DNA from: Bin5 sp965221345
GTDB taxonomy: Bacteria; Chloroflexota; Anaerolineae; Caldilineales; Caldilineaceae
DNA: 64,000 bases
Reading direction: 5' to 3'
Assembly (NCBI GenBank): GCA_965221345.1
Contig: CBDCSD010000001.1
Location: 1,302,001-1,366,000 of the forward strand
Every line of letters starts with the position of its first letter. Position 1 is the first letter of the stretch. Positions 9,214-18,513 of this stretch are shown one piece after another. The translations under genes were made by a program, and so were the position numbers. The notes beneath the pieces were generated by a model, which was not told the DNA's origin, ran no database searches, and saw only the letters and a program-made list of their open reading frames with translations.

Positions 9214-9998
9214 GTCTGACTCTCTCTGTTTGGCTGATGGATCTCTTCCGGTATCGCTCTGTTCGTCAGAATCCAGACGACAAGGGCGACATTTCGATTC
9301 TAACAAACCTGAATCCAGCTTGCGCTGACACATTGTGCTCGGTTTCCGCCGGGGCGCGGCGCTGGTCAACTGCTAGTTTTGAGGAAGGGGCAAGCGGGGA
9401 CTGCCCGCCGCCAGAGTTTCATGCGCTGCCGTTCTGCCAGGTGAGCGCGAGGCGAGCGGGCTGGCTGGGAAGCTAAATTCAAATCGACAAGACTCAAGAA
9501 TGTTCGGAAGACTGGCTTCTTGGTCCCTCTTCATGGGCAAATGCTTGTGGAAAATGGTCGAAATGTGAAGTTTTCTCAAATCAAACAGCCGGTAAGGCAA
9601 AACTGTGTCCTCAAGGGGTAGCCCATCGGATTCCAAAGTCTTATCCAATTCAGGTCGTACCCACTGATTGGGCGTCTGTGAGCCGAAAAGAGGAAACTCT
9701 GCCTAGTCTGTCAGCGGCACAGACCGTGCATATCCTACCCGATTCTGGCGAACAGGTCAAGAACAATCTAAGTACGAATTCCAGGAAAGCCTGCGTTCAA
9801 CTTGGGACGCGCTCGGCTGAAATAAAAGCAGATGCGCAGGTCTTTCGCTCTTATGGGCCCTAGTCCCGGGAATGCCCCTTTCAGTTCGCCGCGTTTGCAG
9901 CCAACGTCCCACTGACGCGACAATGTGAACGGAATCTAGGGAACTAACAGCACCTGCTATCTCAAGCGACCACTATAGACCACACAAGGGGAAACACC
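9214..9998. other. 785-base intergenic region, no gene recognised
   Basis: This stretch separates the minus-strand propeller gene from the plus-strand esterase gene, so it must contain divergent promoters. Short open frames exist on both strands (for example 9373-9648 minus), but none has a good ribosome site, a recognisable domain or plausible composition. No clear hairpin, tRNA or repeat was seen. Confidence 0.5.
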
Positions 9999-10964
9999 AT
10001 GCCTCTGCTCTTTGACATGAAACTGGCTGAACTGGCTTCTTACCAGGGCACCAACCCGCGTCCGCCTGACTTCGACGAGTATTGGGACTCCGCCCTCACC
10101 GAACTCGCGTCGATCGATCCGGAAGTGGAGCTGATTCCGGCCGATTTTCAAGCGCCCTATGCCGAATGCTTCCATCTGTATTTCACGGGAACGCGCGGCG
10201 CTCGCGTCCATGCCAAGCTACTGCGCCCTCGCGACGCACAGGCCCCCCATCCAGCAGTGCTCATGTTCCACGGCTACAGCGGCAACGCCGGCGACTGGCA
10301 GAGCAAGCTGGGCTATGTCGCCGCCGGTTTCACGGTTGCCGCGCTGGACTGCCGCGGCCAGGGCGGTGGACGCTCCACAGATGTCGGCGGCGTGCCGGGC
10401 TGGACGTTGCGAGGGCACATCGTGCGCGGGCTGGCCGGCGAGCCGGATGACCTTCTCTATCGGCAAACCTTCCTTGACACGGCGCGGCTGGCGCAGATCG
10501 TGATGGAGATGGATGATGTGGACGCGACCCGAGTTGGCGCTACGGGCGGGAGCCAGGGAGGGGCGCTCACGCTTGCCTGCGCCTCGCTGGAGCCGCGCGT
10601 GCAACGGGCCGCGCCGATTTATCCCTTCCTGTGCGACTACAAACGGGTGTGGGATCTCGACATGGACCAGAACGCCTACGCCGAACTGCGGGAATGGTTC
10701 CGCAACTTTGATCCCCGCCACGAACGGGAGGAAGCGGTCTTCACCCGTCTGGGCTATATCGATGTCCAGAACCTCACGCCCCGCATCCGTGCCGAGGTTC
10801 TGATGGGCGTCGGTCTGATGGACCAGGTCTGCCCGCCTTCCACGCAATATGCTGCCTTCAACAAGATCAGTTCGCCCAAACGGACAGTCATCTATCCGGA
10901 CTACGGCCACGAAAAGTTGCCCGATCTGGACGATATGATCTTCCAGTGGATGCTGGAAATGTAA
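9999..10964 (+). CDS. Acetyl-xylan esterase / cephalosporin-C deacetylase-like alpha/beta hydrolase
   Basis: 321 residues of the AXE1 (carbohydrate esterase 7) type. The nucleophile elbow is GGSQGG near residue 182, the early FHGYSGNAGDW block forms the oxyanion region, and the closing YPDYGHE supplies the catalytic His. The RGQGGGRSTD loop and the YKRVWD segment are typical of CE7 enzymes, which remove acetyl groups from xylo-oligosaccharides. AGGGG lies nine bases before the ATG. It lies beside mannonate dehydratase, which fits a hemicellulose or uronate degradation role. Confidence 0.88.
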   Translation: MPLLFDMKLAELASYQGTNPRPPDFDEYWDSALTELASIDPEVELIPADFQAPYAECFHLYFTGTRGARVHAKLLRPRDAQAPHPAVLMFHGYSGNAGDWQSKLGYVAAGFTVAALDCRGQGGGRSTDVGGVPGWTLRGHIVRGLAGEPDDLLYRQTFLDTARLAQIVMEMDDVDATRVGATGGSQGGALTLACASLEPRVQRAAPIYPFLCDYKRVWDLDMDQNAYAELREWFRNFDPRHEREEAVFTRLGYIDVQNLTPRIRAEVLMGVGLMDQVCPPSTQYAAFNKISSPKRTVIYPDYGHEKLPDLDDMIFQWMLEM

Positions 10965-10976
10965 GGTGGACGGAGA

Positions 10977-11957
10977 TCATCCTGTGTACACAGCCTGGCG
11001 GAGACCGCGTATGTAGCCGATGGCGTACAACCTGCCGATCGAGGAGTAGCCGGCGTCCTGGTTGCTGTCACCCTCCATCGTCGGCACATGATCGGGCCGC
11101 AGAACGCCGCTAAAGCCGATCTCGCGATAGGCTTTCATACAGGCGAGCATATCTGTTTTGCCGTTGTCGTGGAAGGTCTCATTGAACTTCTCGGGCACGC
11201 CCCGCACGTCGCGGAAATGGACGAAAAAGATTTTGTCCTGGGCGCCGAAATGGCGGATCACCTCCGGCAGGTCGTCGGTCATCAGCGTGAAGTTTCCCTG
11301 GCAGAGGCAGATGCCGTTGGCCGGGCTGGGCGCCAAGTCGATCAGGCGTTGAAAGTTTTCGACGCTGCGCATGATGCGGCCCAGGCCCCTGATCGGCGAC
11401 AAGGGTGGGTCGTCGGGGTGCATGGCGAGTTTGACGCCGGCCTCTTCCGCTACCGGTACGACGGCCTCCAGGAAGTATTTCAGATTCTCCCAGAGCTGCT
11501 CCTCGCTGACCTCGCCGTGCTCGGTCAGCGGCGCGTTGCGCATAACATCGTAGTCAAACCCGGTCACAAGGGCGCCGCCCCGCTCCGGAATCGTTGTGGC
11601 CGTGCGCATCCAATTGAAGACGGGCATCCACTCGCTGCACCAAACGGGCACACCCAGCCGGCCGAGGTTGCGAATCAGTTCGCAGGCGGTCTCAATCTCC
11701 TCGTCGCGCCCGGGCAATCCCAGCTTTGCCTTGTCCAGCGGCGGGCGGCTCTCCAGCACCTCAAGCCGAAAGCCGGCGTTCTCGTAGGCGCTCTTCACCC
11801 GGGCCAGGCTCATGAATCCCCATGGTTTCATGTCCGGATCCGGATGATCGATCGTCGACATGTCCATCTGGCCTACGGCGTTGTTAACGCCGCACTGTTT
11901 GACGAGCGTCCACAAGGGGGATGGCTGCGCCGGCAACATCTCAGCGATTCGAATCAT
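10977..11957 (-). CDS. uxuA: Mannonate dehydratase
   Basis: 326 residues from MIRIAEMLPAQPS; AAAGGA lies upstream of this ATG, and the family N-terminus begins here rather than at an earlier in-frame start. It dehydrates D-mannonate to 2-keto-3-deoxygluconate in hexuronate catabolism. The family's C-terminal block is clear: FHDNGKTDM, then LRPDHVPTMEGD and YAIGYIRGL. The FFVHFRDVRG metal-site segment is also present. It converges on the esterase gene and may serve uronic acids from the same polymers. Confidence 0.93.
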   Translation of the reverse strand: MIRIAEMLPAQPSPLWTLVKQCGVNNAVGQMDMSTIDHPDPDMKPWGFMSLARVKSAYENAGFRLEVLESRPPLDKAKLGLPGRDEEIETACELIRNLGRLGVPVWCSEWMPVFNWMRTATTIPERGGALVTGFDYDVMRNAPLTEHGEVSEEQLWENLKYFLEAVVPVAEEAGVKLAMHPDDPPLSPIRGLGRIMRSVENFQRLIDLAPSPANGICLCQGNFTLMTDDLPEVIRHFGAQDKIFFVHFRDVRGVPEKFNETFHDNGKTDMLACMKAYREIGFSGVLRPDHVPTMEGDSNQDAGYSSIGRLYAIGYIRGLRQAVYTG

Positions 11958-12121
11958 GGTTGCGTTCCTTTGGTCATGTGAACGTGGGCAATAGTCGTAG
12001 AACGGTGACCAACGTTTAACGCTGGTCAAAGGCTGTTTGCGCCAGAAACATATCACAGTTTTTCGACTACGCAAGTCGACGCAGGTGGGTGAATGGCCAG
12101 GCAGTCTTTACCTGGGCCGGT

Positions 12122-12149
12122 TTGACTCCGCCTCCTTCTGCGGTAAGAT
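12122..12149 (+). promoter_or_regulatory. Candidate promoter for msrA
   Basis: TTGACT at 12122-12127, a 16-base spacer, and TAAGAT at 12144-12149. It lies in the uxuA-msrA divergent region and points toward msrA. The leader would be about 175 bases and would carry the small ORF at 12253. Confidence 0.45.
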
Positions 12150-12252
12150 ATATGCATCTACCACTGCTGGCGCCACCGGCACGAATACGTGTCAAAAAAC
12201 CGCCGCCGGTCATCCTGTCGGACTTGTGATTCTTGCAAATTGGAGACGGATT

Positions 12253-12336
12253 ATGATGTCGGTGAGCGCAGAAAACAGTCAGATGCCGGGGAGAGTTCGC
12301 ATTGCAGGACTATCAGATAGGGAGAAAGTGCAATGA
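12253..12336 (+). CDS. Possible 27-residue leader peptide upstream of msrA
   Basis: A short ORF beginning MMSVSAENSQMPG with GGAG seven bases before its ATG, a spacing typical of real starts. Its stop overlaps the msrA start as ATGA, so translation could couple to msrA. Three of the 27 residues are Met. It has no recognisable domain, and an open frame extends farther upstream without a good start. This could be a regulatory leader peptide or chance; msrA also has its own AGGGAG site. Confidence 0.35.
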   Translation: MMSVSAENSQMPGRVRIAGLSDREKVQ

Positions 12337-12884
12337 CCAATGATTTGAGCTCCCAGGAAGTTGCCACCTTGGGCGGGGGCTGCTTCTGGTGCCTGGAACC
12401 CCTTTATGAGGAACTGCTTGGTGTGAAACAGGTCGTATCAGGGTATGCCGGCGGCCATGTAGTCAATCCGACCTACGAGCAGATCTGCTCGAAGACAACC
12501 GGCCACGCCGAGGTCATACAGGTCTCTTTCGACCCGTCCGTGGTCTCGTTTCGTGAGATCCTCGAAGTCTTCTTCACTTCACACGACCCGACAACACCTA
12601 ATCGCCAGGGCAATGATGTCGGACCCCAATACCGCTCAGTCATTCTCTTTCATGACGAAGAACAGAAAAGAGTGGCCGAGGAGATGATTCGCGACTACGT
12701 CCCGCAGATCTGGGATGCGCCCATTGTTACCGAGTTGATCCCCCTTGACACCTTCTACGTCGCCGAGGCCTATCATCAGAACTACTACCGCGACAACGGA
12801 TTCCAGCCCTATTGCCTCTTCGTTATCCGCCCCAAAGTAAACAAATTTCGAAAGCAATGGCAGGCCAAACTGAAAGCGAGTTAA
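12333..12884 (+). CDS. msrA: Peptide methionine-(S)-S-oxide reductase
   Basis: 183 residues. It repairs methionine sulfoxide in proteins using a Cys nucleophile. The active-site motif GGCFWC places the catalytic Cys at residue 17. Family blocks VVSGYAGG, YEQICSKTTGHAEVI and DVGPQYRS follow in order, and a likely resolving Cys sits near the C-terminus (FQPYC). AGGGAG lies upstream of the ATG. No msrB domain or neighbour is present. Protein length is normal for a single-domain MsrA. Confidence 0.95.
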   Translation: MTNDLSSQEVATLGGGCFWCLEPLYEELLGVKQVVSGYAGGHVVNPTYEQICSKTTGHAEVIQVSFDPSVVSFREILEVFFTSHDPTTPNRQGNDVGPQYRSVILFHDEEQKRVAEEMIRDYVPQIWDAPIVTELIPLDTFYVAEAYHQNYYRDNGFQPYCLFVIRPKVNKFRKQWQAKLKAS

Positions 12885-12892
12885 GAGTTTCC

Positions 12893-14191
12893 ATGACTTC
12901 TCAAACCGATATCGCCACCGTAATCCAGCAGACCCCTCTTGTGGATTCCCACGAGCACATGCGGCGTGAAGAGGGCTATTTGGATGAGCGTCCTGACATC
13001 CTGTGTCAGCTCTTCCAGAACTATGTCCATGCCGACCTGTTCGTAGCCGGTGCCTCGCAGGAGGCCATCGATAAGTTATTCGACCAGGCAGACCCCGATG
13101 TTGCTGCCCGTTTTGCGCCTGTTCAGGAAGCATGGGCGAGAGCGCAGCATACCGGCTACGGCGAGGCCGTACGCATCATTGCACAGGATCTCTACGGCAT
13201 TGAGGAGTTGACTCCTGATTCGATTGCCGCCGCCCAGGACCAGAACTCTGCTTTCATCCAGCCCGGTGAACGCCTGCGCTTGCTCAGGGAAGAAGCCAAT
13301 CTGGACCACATTCAGACCGACGCGGGGACGATTCACATAGATGCAGATCGCTCTGGGCCCGACTTTTTCTTCTATGATATTTCCTGGGCCGCAATGTGCT
13401 CCGGCAGGCCCAACCACGAGCAGATCGCCGAACATACCGGTTTGGAAGTGTCCGACCTGTTCTCCCTGCGGCGGGTGATGGAAACGATTTTCCATAAATT
13501 CTCCGCCCCGGCGATCGCTGTCAAGGCGCAACACGCCTACAATCGCACCTTGCGCTGGCAGGAGCGCAGCGACGCCGAGGCCGCCAAAGCCCTCGACATC
13601 TATTTGCGAGACGGGGAAGAGATCGACGAGGCCGCAAGGCTAACCCTGGGAGACTGGTGCTGGGCCAGGGGCGTGGAACTGTGTATCGAACACAATCTGC
13701 CTATGAAGTTGCACACCGGCTATTACGGCGGCCACAGCAGAATGCCCGTGGACTACATCCGCAGCGGCAACTTGTGCCCTCTGCTGGCAAAGTATCCCGA
13801 GGCTCGATTCGTACTCATGCACATCGCCTACCCATATACCGAGGAGTTGGTTGCGTTGGCGAAGCACTACCCCAACGTCTATGCCGACCTCTGCTGGGCC
13901 TGGAGCATCAACCCTTATAGCTCGATGGAGTTTGTGCGCCGCTTCATCCACGCGGCCCCGGCCAACAAACTGTTCCTTTTCGGCGGGGATACCGGTTACC
14001 CGGGCGCAGCCCTCGCCTACGCCAAGCAGGCCCGCGCCTGGTTCACGAGGGCGATGCAGGCAGAGATTTCCGATGGTCTGCTCACTGAAAATCAGGCCAT
14101 TGACCTGGCGCGACGCTATATGCGTGATAACCAGTATGAATGTTTTCGCGTCGAGGAAAAGAAGGCAATCCTACGCGCCGCCGCTGGCTAG
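12893..14191 (+). CDS. Amidohydrolase (TIM-barrel metal-dependent hydrolase)
   Basis: 432 residues from MTSQTDIATVIQQTP; an earlier in-frame start at 12812 lies inside msrA. The first metal site is DSHEHM near residue 20, the middle block NLPMKLHTGYYGGH carries a metal-binding His, and the FLFGGDTGYPGA block near the C-terminus carries the catalytic Asp. It belongs to the uronate-isomerase-like/Amidohydro_2 part of the superfamily. It starts nine bases after msrA and overlaps the sulfatase ORF, so it is probably cotranscribed with sulfatase and dehydratase. Substrate is likely a sugar lactone or sugar acid, but that is inference. Confidence 0.8.
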   Translation: MTSQTDIATVIQQTPLVDSHEHMRREEGYLDERPDILCQLFQNYVHADLFVAGASQEAIDKLFDQADPDVAARFAPVQEAWARAQHTGYGEAVRIIAQDLYGIEELTPDSIAAAQDQNSAFIQPGERLRLLREEANLDHIQTDAGTIHIDADRSGPDFFFYDISWAAMCSGRPNHEQIAEHTGLEVSDLFSLRRVMETIFHKFSAPAIAVKAQHAYNRTLRWQERSDAEAAKALDIYLRDGEEIDEAARLTLGDWCWARGVELCIEHNLPMKLHTGYYGGHSRMPVDYIRSGNLCPLLAKYPEARFVLMHIAYPYTEELVALAKHYPNVYADLCWAWSINPYSSMEFVRRFIHAAPANKLFLFGGDTGYPGAALAYAKQARAWFTRAMQAEISDGLLTENQAIDLARRYMRDNQYECFRVEEKKAILRAAAG

Positions 14192-14229
14192 TCACCATCG
14201 TTAAGGAGCCTAGCCGCGACCAGCAGCGC

Positions 14230-14319
14230 GTGGCCGACAGTCGTCCCAACATCATACTTATCATTACCGACCAGATGGCCGACAGTCGTCCCAACATCAT
14301 ACTTATCATTACCGACCAG
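14230..14319 (+). repeat. 45-bp tandem duplication at the sulfatase N-terminus
   Basis: Copies at 14230-14274 and 14275-14319 are identical except for the first base (GTG versus ATG). Each encodes (V/M)ADSRPNIILIITDQ, the first strand and first metal ligand of a sulfatase. The sequence GACCAGCAGCGC also flanks both sides. Confidence 0.95.
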
Positions 14320-15705
14320 CAGCGCTTCGACACGATCGCGGCCCTGGGATTCGACTACATGGAGACGCCCCACCTCGATCGCATGGTACGGGAGGGGGTG
14401 AGCTTCACCAACTGCCATATTACCGCGCCCTCGTGCGCGCCGGCGCGGGCCAGTCTCTTCACCGGCTATTATCCTCACACCACCGGCATCCTCAAGAACG
14501 GCGACCGCTGGACCCGTTCCTGGGTGGAGAATCTGAGCGCAAGCGGTTACCACAGCGTCAATGTGGGCAAGATGCACACCTCCCCCTTTGAGACGTCCCT
14601 GGGCTTCCACGAGCGCTACGTGGTCGAGAACAAGGATCGTTTCCTGGAAGGCCGTTATTATTTCGACGAATGGGACAAAGCGCTGCGTGCCCGCGGCCTC
14701 GTAAAACAGCAGCGTGTCCTCTACCGCCAACGAGCTGACTATGGCGACAGCCTCGGCGCGTTCGATTGGGAGTTGCCGGAGGATCTACACTCAGACATGT
14801 TTGTGGGCGACTTCGCAACCTGGTGGGTTCGCAACAAGCCCAAACCGGACGGGCCGATCTTCCTGCAGGTGGGCTTCCCCGGCCCTCATCCCCCTTACGA
14901 CCCCACTCCCCGTTTCAGCCAGAACTATCTGGAGAAAGATCTGCCAATCCAAGCAGTGACAGAGGAGGAGATCGCAAGCCAGCCGCCTCCCTTCCGCGAA
15001 ATGCGCGTTCACAACGCAGAGGTTGATCACGATTCGGTCGTGCATCTGCTCAACCCGACGCCGGAGCAGCGCCATCGCCAGCGCGCCTACTACCTGGCAA
15101 ATGTGTCGATGATCGACGCGAAGGTGGGCGAGTTGCTGGCTGCGTTGGAGGAGCAAGGGTATCTGGAAAACGCGGTCGTTATTTTCACCTCGGACCATGG
15201 CGACTGCCTCGGAGATCACGGCCACAGCCAAAAGTGGACGATGTACGACACCATCACCCGCGTGCCCACGATCGTGTGGGCGCCGGGCCGTTTCGCCGGC
15301 GGCCGCTCGCTGGACCAGCTCTGTTCGCTCTTCGATCTGGGGCCCACGATTCTCGAATTGGCCGGGCTGGAAGCGCCCGAGGAATTCGAAGCCGGCTCCT
15401 TGCTGCCCGCCCTCAAGGGGGAGGCTTGGCCGGGGCGAGAGATCGTCTTTGCCGAGCACTGCCGGGACGGGACCCTGCCAACCGATTATATGACAATGGC
15501 GCGTACCAGCGAGTGGAAACTGGTCCATTTTGTAGACGAACCTTACGGTCAGCTCTTTGACCTGGTCAACGATCCGGGGGAGATTCATAACTTGTGGGAC
15601 GACCCTGCCCATGTAGCGAAGAAGGACGAGCTACTTCAAGCGCTGCTGGCGTGGCGCATCCGCAGTGGCTTGACGACGAAAGATTGGGCACTGAACTGTC
15701 GTTAG
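14230..15705 (+). CDS. Sulfatase (formylglycine-dependent, Cys-type)
   Basis: About 491 residues from the GTG at 14230, or 476 from the ATG at 14275. The Cys-type sulfatase motif C-A-P-A-R is at 14434-14448 in the SCAPARASLFTGYYP context, so a formylglycine-generating enzyme is needed. Metal sites are TDQQRFD at the N-terminus and TSDHGDCLGDHG later on. The N-terminal strand is duplicated in tandem, so two starts compete and neither has a good Shine-Dalgarno. An AAGGAG lies 21 bases before the GTG, too far for normal use. It probably desulfates a carbohydrate, given its dehydratase neighbour. Confidence 0.88.
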   Translation: MADSRPNIILIITDQMADSRPNIILIITDQQRFDTIAALGFDYMETPHLDRMVREGVSFTNCHITAPSCAPARASLFTGYYPHTTGILKNGDRWTRSWVENLSASGYHSVNVGKMHTSPFETSLGFHERYVVENKDRFLEGRYYFDEWDKALRARGLVKQQRVLYRQRADYGDSLGAFDWELPEDLHSDMFVGDFATWWVRNKPKPDGPIFLQVGFPGPHPPYDPTPRFSQNYLEKDLPIQAVTEEEIASQPPPFREMRVHNAEVDHDSVVHLLNPTPEQRHRQRAYYLANVSMIDAKVGELLAALEEQGYLENAVVIFTSDHGDCLGDHGHSQKWTMYDTITRVPTIVWAPGRFAGGRSLDQLCSLFDLGPTILELAGLEAPEEFEAGSLLPALKGEAWPGREIVFAEHCRDGTLPTDYMTMARTSEWKLVHFVDEPYGQLFDLVNDPGEIHNLWDDPAHVAKKDELLQALLAWRIRSGLTTKDWALNCR

Positions 15706-15717
15706 GGGGAGAGAGCG

Positions 15718-16857
15718 ATGCAGATCACCGATGTCCGTACCATTTTCATAGACCGCTATCTATTCGTTGAGGTGGATACTGACGCCGGCATCACCGGTCT
15801 GGGCGAGTCCGGCGCTTGGGGGTTTCTGGAGGCGTCAGCCGCTGCAGTGGAAACGTTCAAGCGCTACCTGATCGGCCAGGACCCGCTGCGAATCGAGCAC
15901 CATTGGCAATATATGTACCGTTGGAGCCACTTTCGCGGCGCGGCGGTGATGGGCGCTCTCAGTGCCGTGGACATCGCCCTGTGGGACATTGCCGGCAAAC
16001 ATTTTGGCGTGCCTTCCTATCAGCTCCTGGGCGGCAAAGTACGTGACAAGGCCCGCGTCTACTATCATGTCTTCGGTGAAACAAAGGAGGAGTTGATCGC
16101 CGGATGCGTCGATGCGAAGGAGCGGGGCTTCACCGCCGTCGGGCACCTGACCCCTTTCCTCGACGACAGCCGCGACCTACCCTACTTCAAGACCCACGTG
16201 GCAATGATTGAGGACGCCATCGAGACGGTGGCCGCCTACCGGCAGGCGGTGGGACGTGATGTGGACCTGTGCATCGAGATCCACCGGCGACTGACCCCGA
16301 GCGAGGCCATTGTGTTGGGGCGAGGCATCGAGCCCTACCATCCCTTCTTCTACGAAGATCCGGTCACGCCGGATAATCTGGACGAGATGGCATTGGTGGC
16401 GTCAAAGATTGGTATTCCGATCGCGACCGGCGAACGCCTGCACAGCATCTGGGAGTTCCAAGCCTTGTTGCAACGGGGCGCAGTGCAGTTTGTGCGTCCG
16501 GACGTCTGCATGGTGGGTGGGTTGAGCCACGCCAAAAAGATTGCAGCCCTGGCCGAAGCGTTTCACGTGCAGGTTGTACCGCACAATCCTCTCAGCCCGG
16601 TCAGCACCGCAGCCTGCATTCAACTTGCGGCCTGCATCCCAAACTTCGCATTGCAGGAGTACCCCAAGGGCGAGGACGAACCGCCCAAGAACGAGATCGT
16701 CAAGAGCGCCCTGACCCAGGAGGACGGTTTCCTCATCATCCCCGACGCGCCCGGCATCGGCATTGAATTGGCCGCGAATGCCTCCGAGCGCCATCCCTAC
16801 GTCCCGCGCGAAGTGAAAACACGTCTGCATGCTGACGGTTCGGTGGTGGACCAGTAG
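15718..16857 (+). CDS. Enolase-superfamily dehydratase (galactonate/mannonate dehydratase-like)
   Basis: 379 residues with the mandelate racemase/muconate lactonizing layout: an N-terminal capping domain (VDTDAGITGLGES), then a barrel with metal-site acids in LCIEIHRRL, FFYEDPV and IATGERLHS. The VVPHNPLSPVS segment resembles D-galactonate dehydratase. The enzyme should abstract a proton alpha to a carboxylate and dehydrate an aldonic acid. A GGGGGAGAGAG precedes the ATG, which lies 12 bases after the sulfatase stop. The exact sugar acid is not determinable. Confidence 0.87.
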   Translation: MQITDVRTIFIDRYLFVEVDTDAGITGLGESGAWGFLEASAAAVETFKRYLIGQDPLRIEHHWQYMYRWSHFRGAAVMGALSAVDIALWDIAGKHFGVPSYQLLGGKVRDKARVYYHVFGETKEELIAGCVDAKERGFTAVGHLTPFLDDSRDLPYFKTHVAMIEDAIETVAAYRQAVGRDVDLCIEIHRRLTPSEAIVLGRGIEPYHPFFYEDPVTPDNLDEMALVASKIGIPIATGERLHSIWEFQALLQRGAVQFVRPDVCMVGGLSHAKKIAALAEAFHVQVVPHNPLSPVSTAACIQLAACIPNFALQEYPKGEDEPPKNEIVKSALTQEDGFLIIPDAPGIGIELAANASERHPYVPREVKTRLHADGSVVDQ

Positions 16858-16927
16858 ATCTGCGCCACCCCGCCTTCAAATCAGATTTCCTATTGAATAT
16901 GCTGAAGACTGACACACCCCTGAAAAG

Positions 16928-17791
16928 TCAGTTACGGTGCCGCAGGACGAACTGTCGAACGGCCCAGGCAACGCCCTCATCATCATTTGAAGGGCCGACA
17001 ACAGTGGCTGCAGCTTTCACTGCCGGCGGCGCGTTGCCCATAGCCACACCGACGCCGGCCGCGGCGAACATCGGCATGTCATTGGGGTTGTCGCCAATCG
17101 CGAGGGTCTGGGCGAGAGGAATCTCCAGTTTTCTTCCCACGAATTCCAGCGCCGTGCCCTTGTCAGCCTCAAGCGGCAATACGCACAGCGAGTGCACACG
17201 ACCGTCCGGCTTGTAGTACGTTTCGGTTCGGCATTCCTGCGGGAACTGTTCAGTCAGATCCCGCGCCGCGGCAATCGCCTCCCTTTCATGAAGGAGCATC
17301 CGTACCGGCTCGGCAACCAGTGCTTCTTCGTTCGTCCGTACAATTTCCATTTGGGGCAGGTCTTGACTGTCTTCTATGCCTGCGCTGGACGGGCTCCCTA
17401 CAGGCCCGAGGGGCTGCCCCGTCCGCTGCCTCAAATAGCTCAGATTTCCGACACTTGTGCTCACCTCCCAACCATTGTCATCCGCAAGCCGGGCAACAGA
17501 ACGGGCGACCACCATCGGGATCGTAAATGACGCCCACACTGGCCCTTCGGGCGACGCAAATATCTGCGCGCCGTTTGTACAGATAACCGGGTCGCGAAAG
17601 CCCCAAACCTTGCAAAGTTTGCGCACGCCGCCGATGTTGCGGGTGGTATTGATGACAACCCGCACACCCGCCTGTCGAGCACACTGCAATAGCCGCACAC
17701 TTTCGGGCGCAGGCGTACTATCACTGCGAAACAGCGTGCCGTCGAGATCGACTGAGATGAGTCGAATGGCGTAAGTCCAGTTCAATTGCAT
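16928..17791 (-). CDS. HAD-superfamily phosphatase, Cof type
   Basis: 287 residues from MQLNWTYAIRLISV; an earlier in-frame start adds 18 unlikely residues. Motif I is VDLDGTLF, with the nucleophile the first Asp, and motif IV is IGDNPNDMPMF; the large cap between them marks the Cof (type IIB) subfamily. The GVAMGNAPPAVK ending is typical. It removes phosphate from a small metabolite, often a sugar phosphate or FMN-like compound. It converges on the dehydratase gene. Specific substrate unknown. Confidence 0.88.
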   Translation of the reverse strand: MQLNWTYAIRLISVDLDGTLFRSDSTPAPESVRLLQCARQAGVRVVINTTRNIGGVRKLCKVWGFRDPVICTNGAQIFASPEGPVWASFTIPMVVARSVARLADDNGWEVSTSVGNLSYLRQRTGQPLGPVGSPSSAGIEDSQDLPQMEIVRTNEEALVAEPVRMLLHEREAIAAARDLTEQFPQECRTETYYKPDGRVHSLCVLPLEADKGTALEFVGRKLEIPLAQTLAIGDNPNDMPMFAAAGVGVAMGNAPPAVKAAATVVGPSNDDEGVAWAVRQFVLRHRN

Positions 17792-17845
17792 CCTCGCTGG
17801 AAAGGCAGTTGAGATCAGAAAGTTGTGTGACTGCGACCTTCTCAA

Positions 17846-18282
17846 TGACCGTAGAGTCTAGGATACCTGTTTCTCCTCCCTTCTCCCTAAAGATCTGGTA
17901 GGCTTATCTGATGCGCCTGGCACATTGCCATGAAACGTCCACAATTCCCTACACCTGTGAGCCATGCATCTCCATATCCGCCGGCAAGCGCTATGCAATC
18001 TACTCTCCCAACTCCAACCTCTAATTCTTGTAAAGATTGGGTCTGTCCTGGACTTTCTGTTACGCTCCTTCCTGTAAAGCAACGCGCCAGTATGGAGTGG
18101 TACATGCTCCGTCGGAGTTGCAACCCCCTGAAATCGTAGCTACAATCAAAACAGGAGACAAAAGTAGGAAATCCGATACGACTTCTGAAGGTGTTGCGCA
18201 CTACGTGGCGACCGTGCGTAATTGTATGGTCAACAATGCAGAAAGCGGCCGTACGCTTGGCGCAATCTTTGAAAGGAAGAAA
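17846..18282. other. 437-base region, no gene recognised
   Basis: Lies between the HAD gene and the DUF433 gene. Open frames exist (17887-18201 minus, and an upstream extension of the DUF433 frame from 18037), but they lack a domain and a ribosome site. No strong promoter or hairpin was identified. Confidence 0.4.
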
Positions 18283-18513
18283 ATGGAAGCGTTCCCGAGA
18301 ATCACTTTCGACCCTTCCGTGATGGGAGGCAAAGCATGCATTCGGGGGCTGCGTGTGACAGCTGGAACAGTCGTCGGCCTCCTGGCAGCCGGGAGGTCTA
18401 CCGAAGAGATTTTGGCAGCCTACCCGTATCTTGAACGGGAAGATATCGACCAGTCTTTAGCCTATGCGGCATGGAGGCTGGAAGAGCGCGAAGTTCCGCT
18501 TTCCCTCCAATGA
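18283..18513 (+). CDS. DUF433 protein, antitoxin-like
   Basis: 76 residues from MEAFPRITFDPSVMGGKACI, with AAAGGAAG just upstream; the frame is open farther back but without homology. DUF433 proteins are small DNA-binding antitoxin-like proteins, and the family pattern P.I..G.P.IRGTRI is seen here as PSVMGGKACIRGLRVT, followed by a winged-helix-like AAGRSTEEILAAYPYL stretch. Its stop overlaps the next start by four bases (ATGA). The pairing with a DUF5615 PIN-like protein is a widely seen toxin-antitoxin arrangement. Confidence 0.88.
   Translation: MEAFPRITFDPSVMGGKACIRGLRVTAGTVVGLLAAGRSTEEILAAYPYLEREDIDQSLAYAAWRLEEREVPLSLQ

Noticed and set aside
9373..9648. 91-codon minus-strand ORF in the 9.2-10 kb gap
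   Set aside because: No homology and no ribosome site; the C-terminus is low-complexity.
11088..11981. 297-codon plus-strand ORF opposite uxuA
   Set aside because: Antisense of mannonate dehydratase, which has all family motifs.
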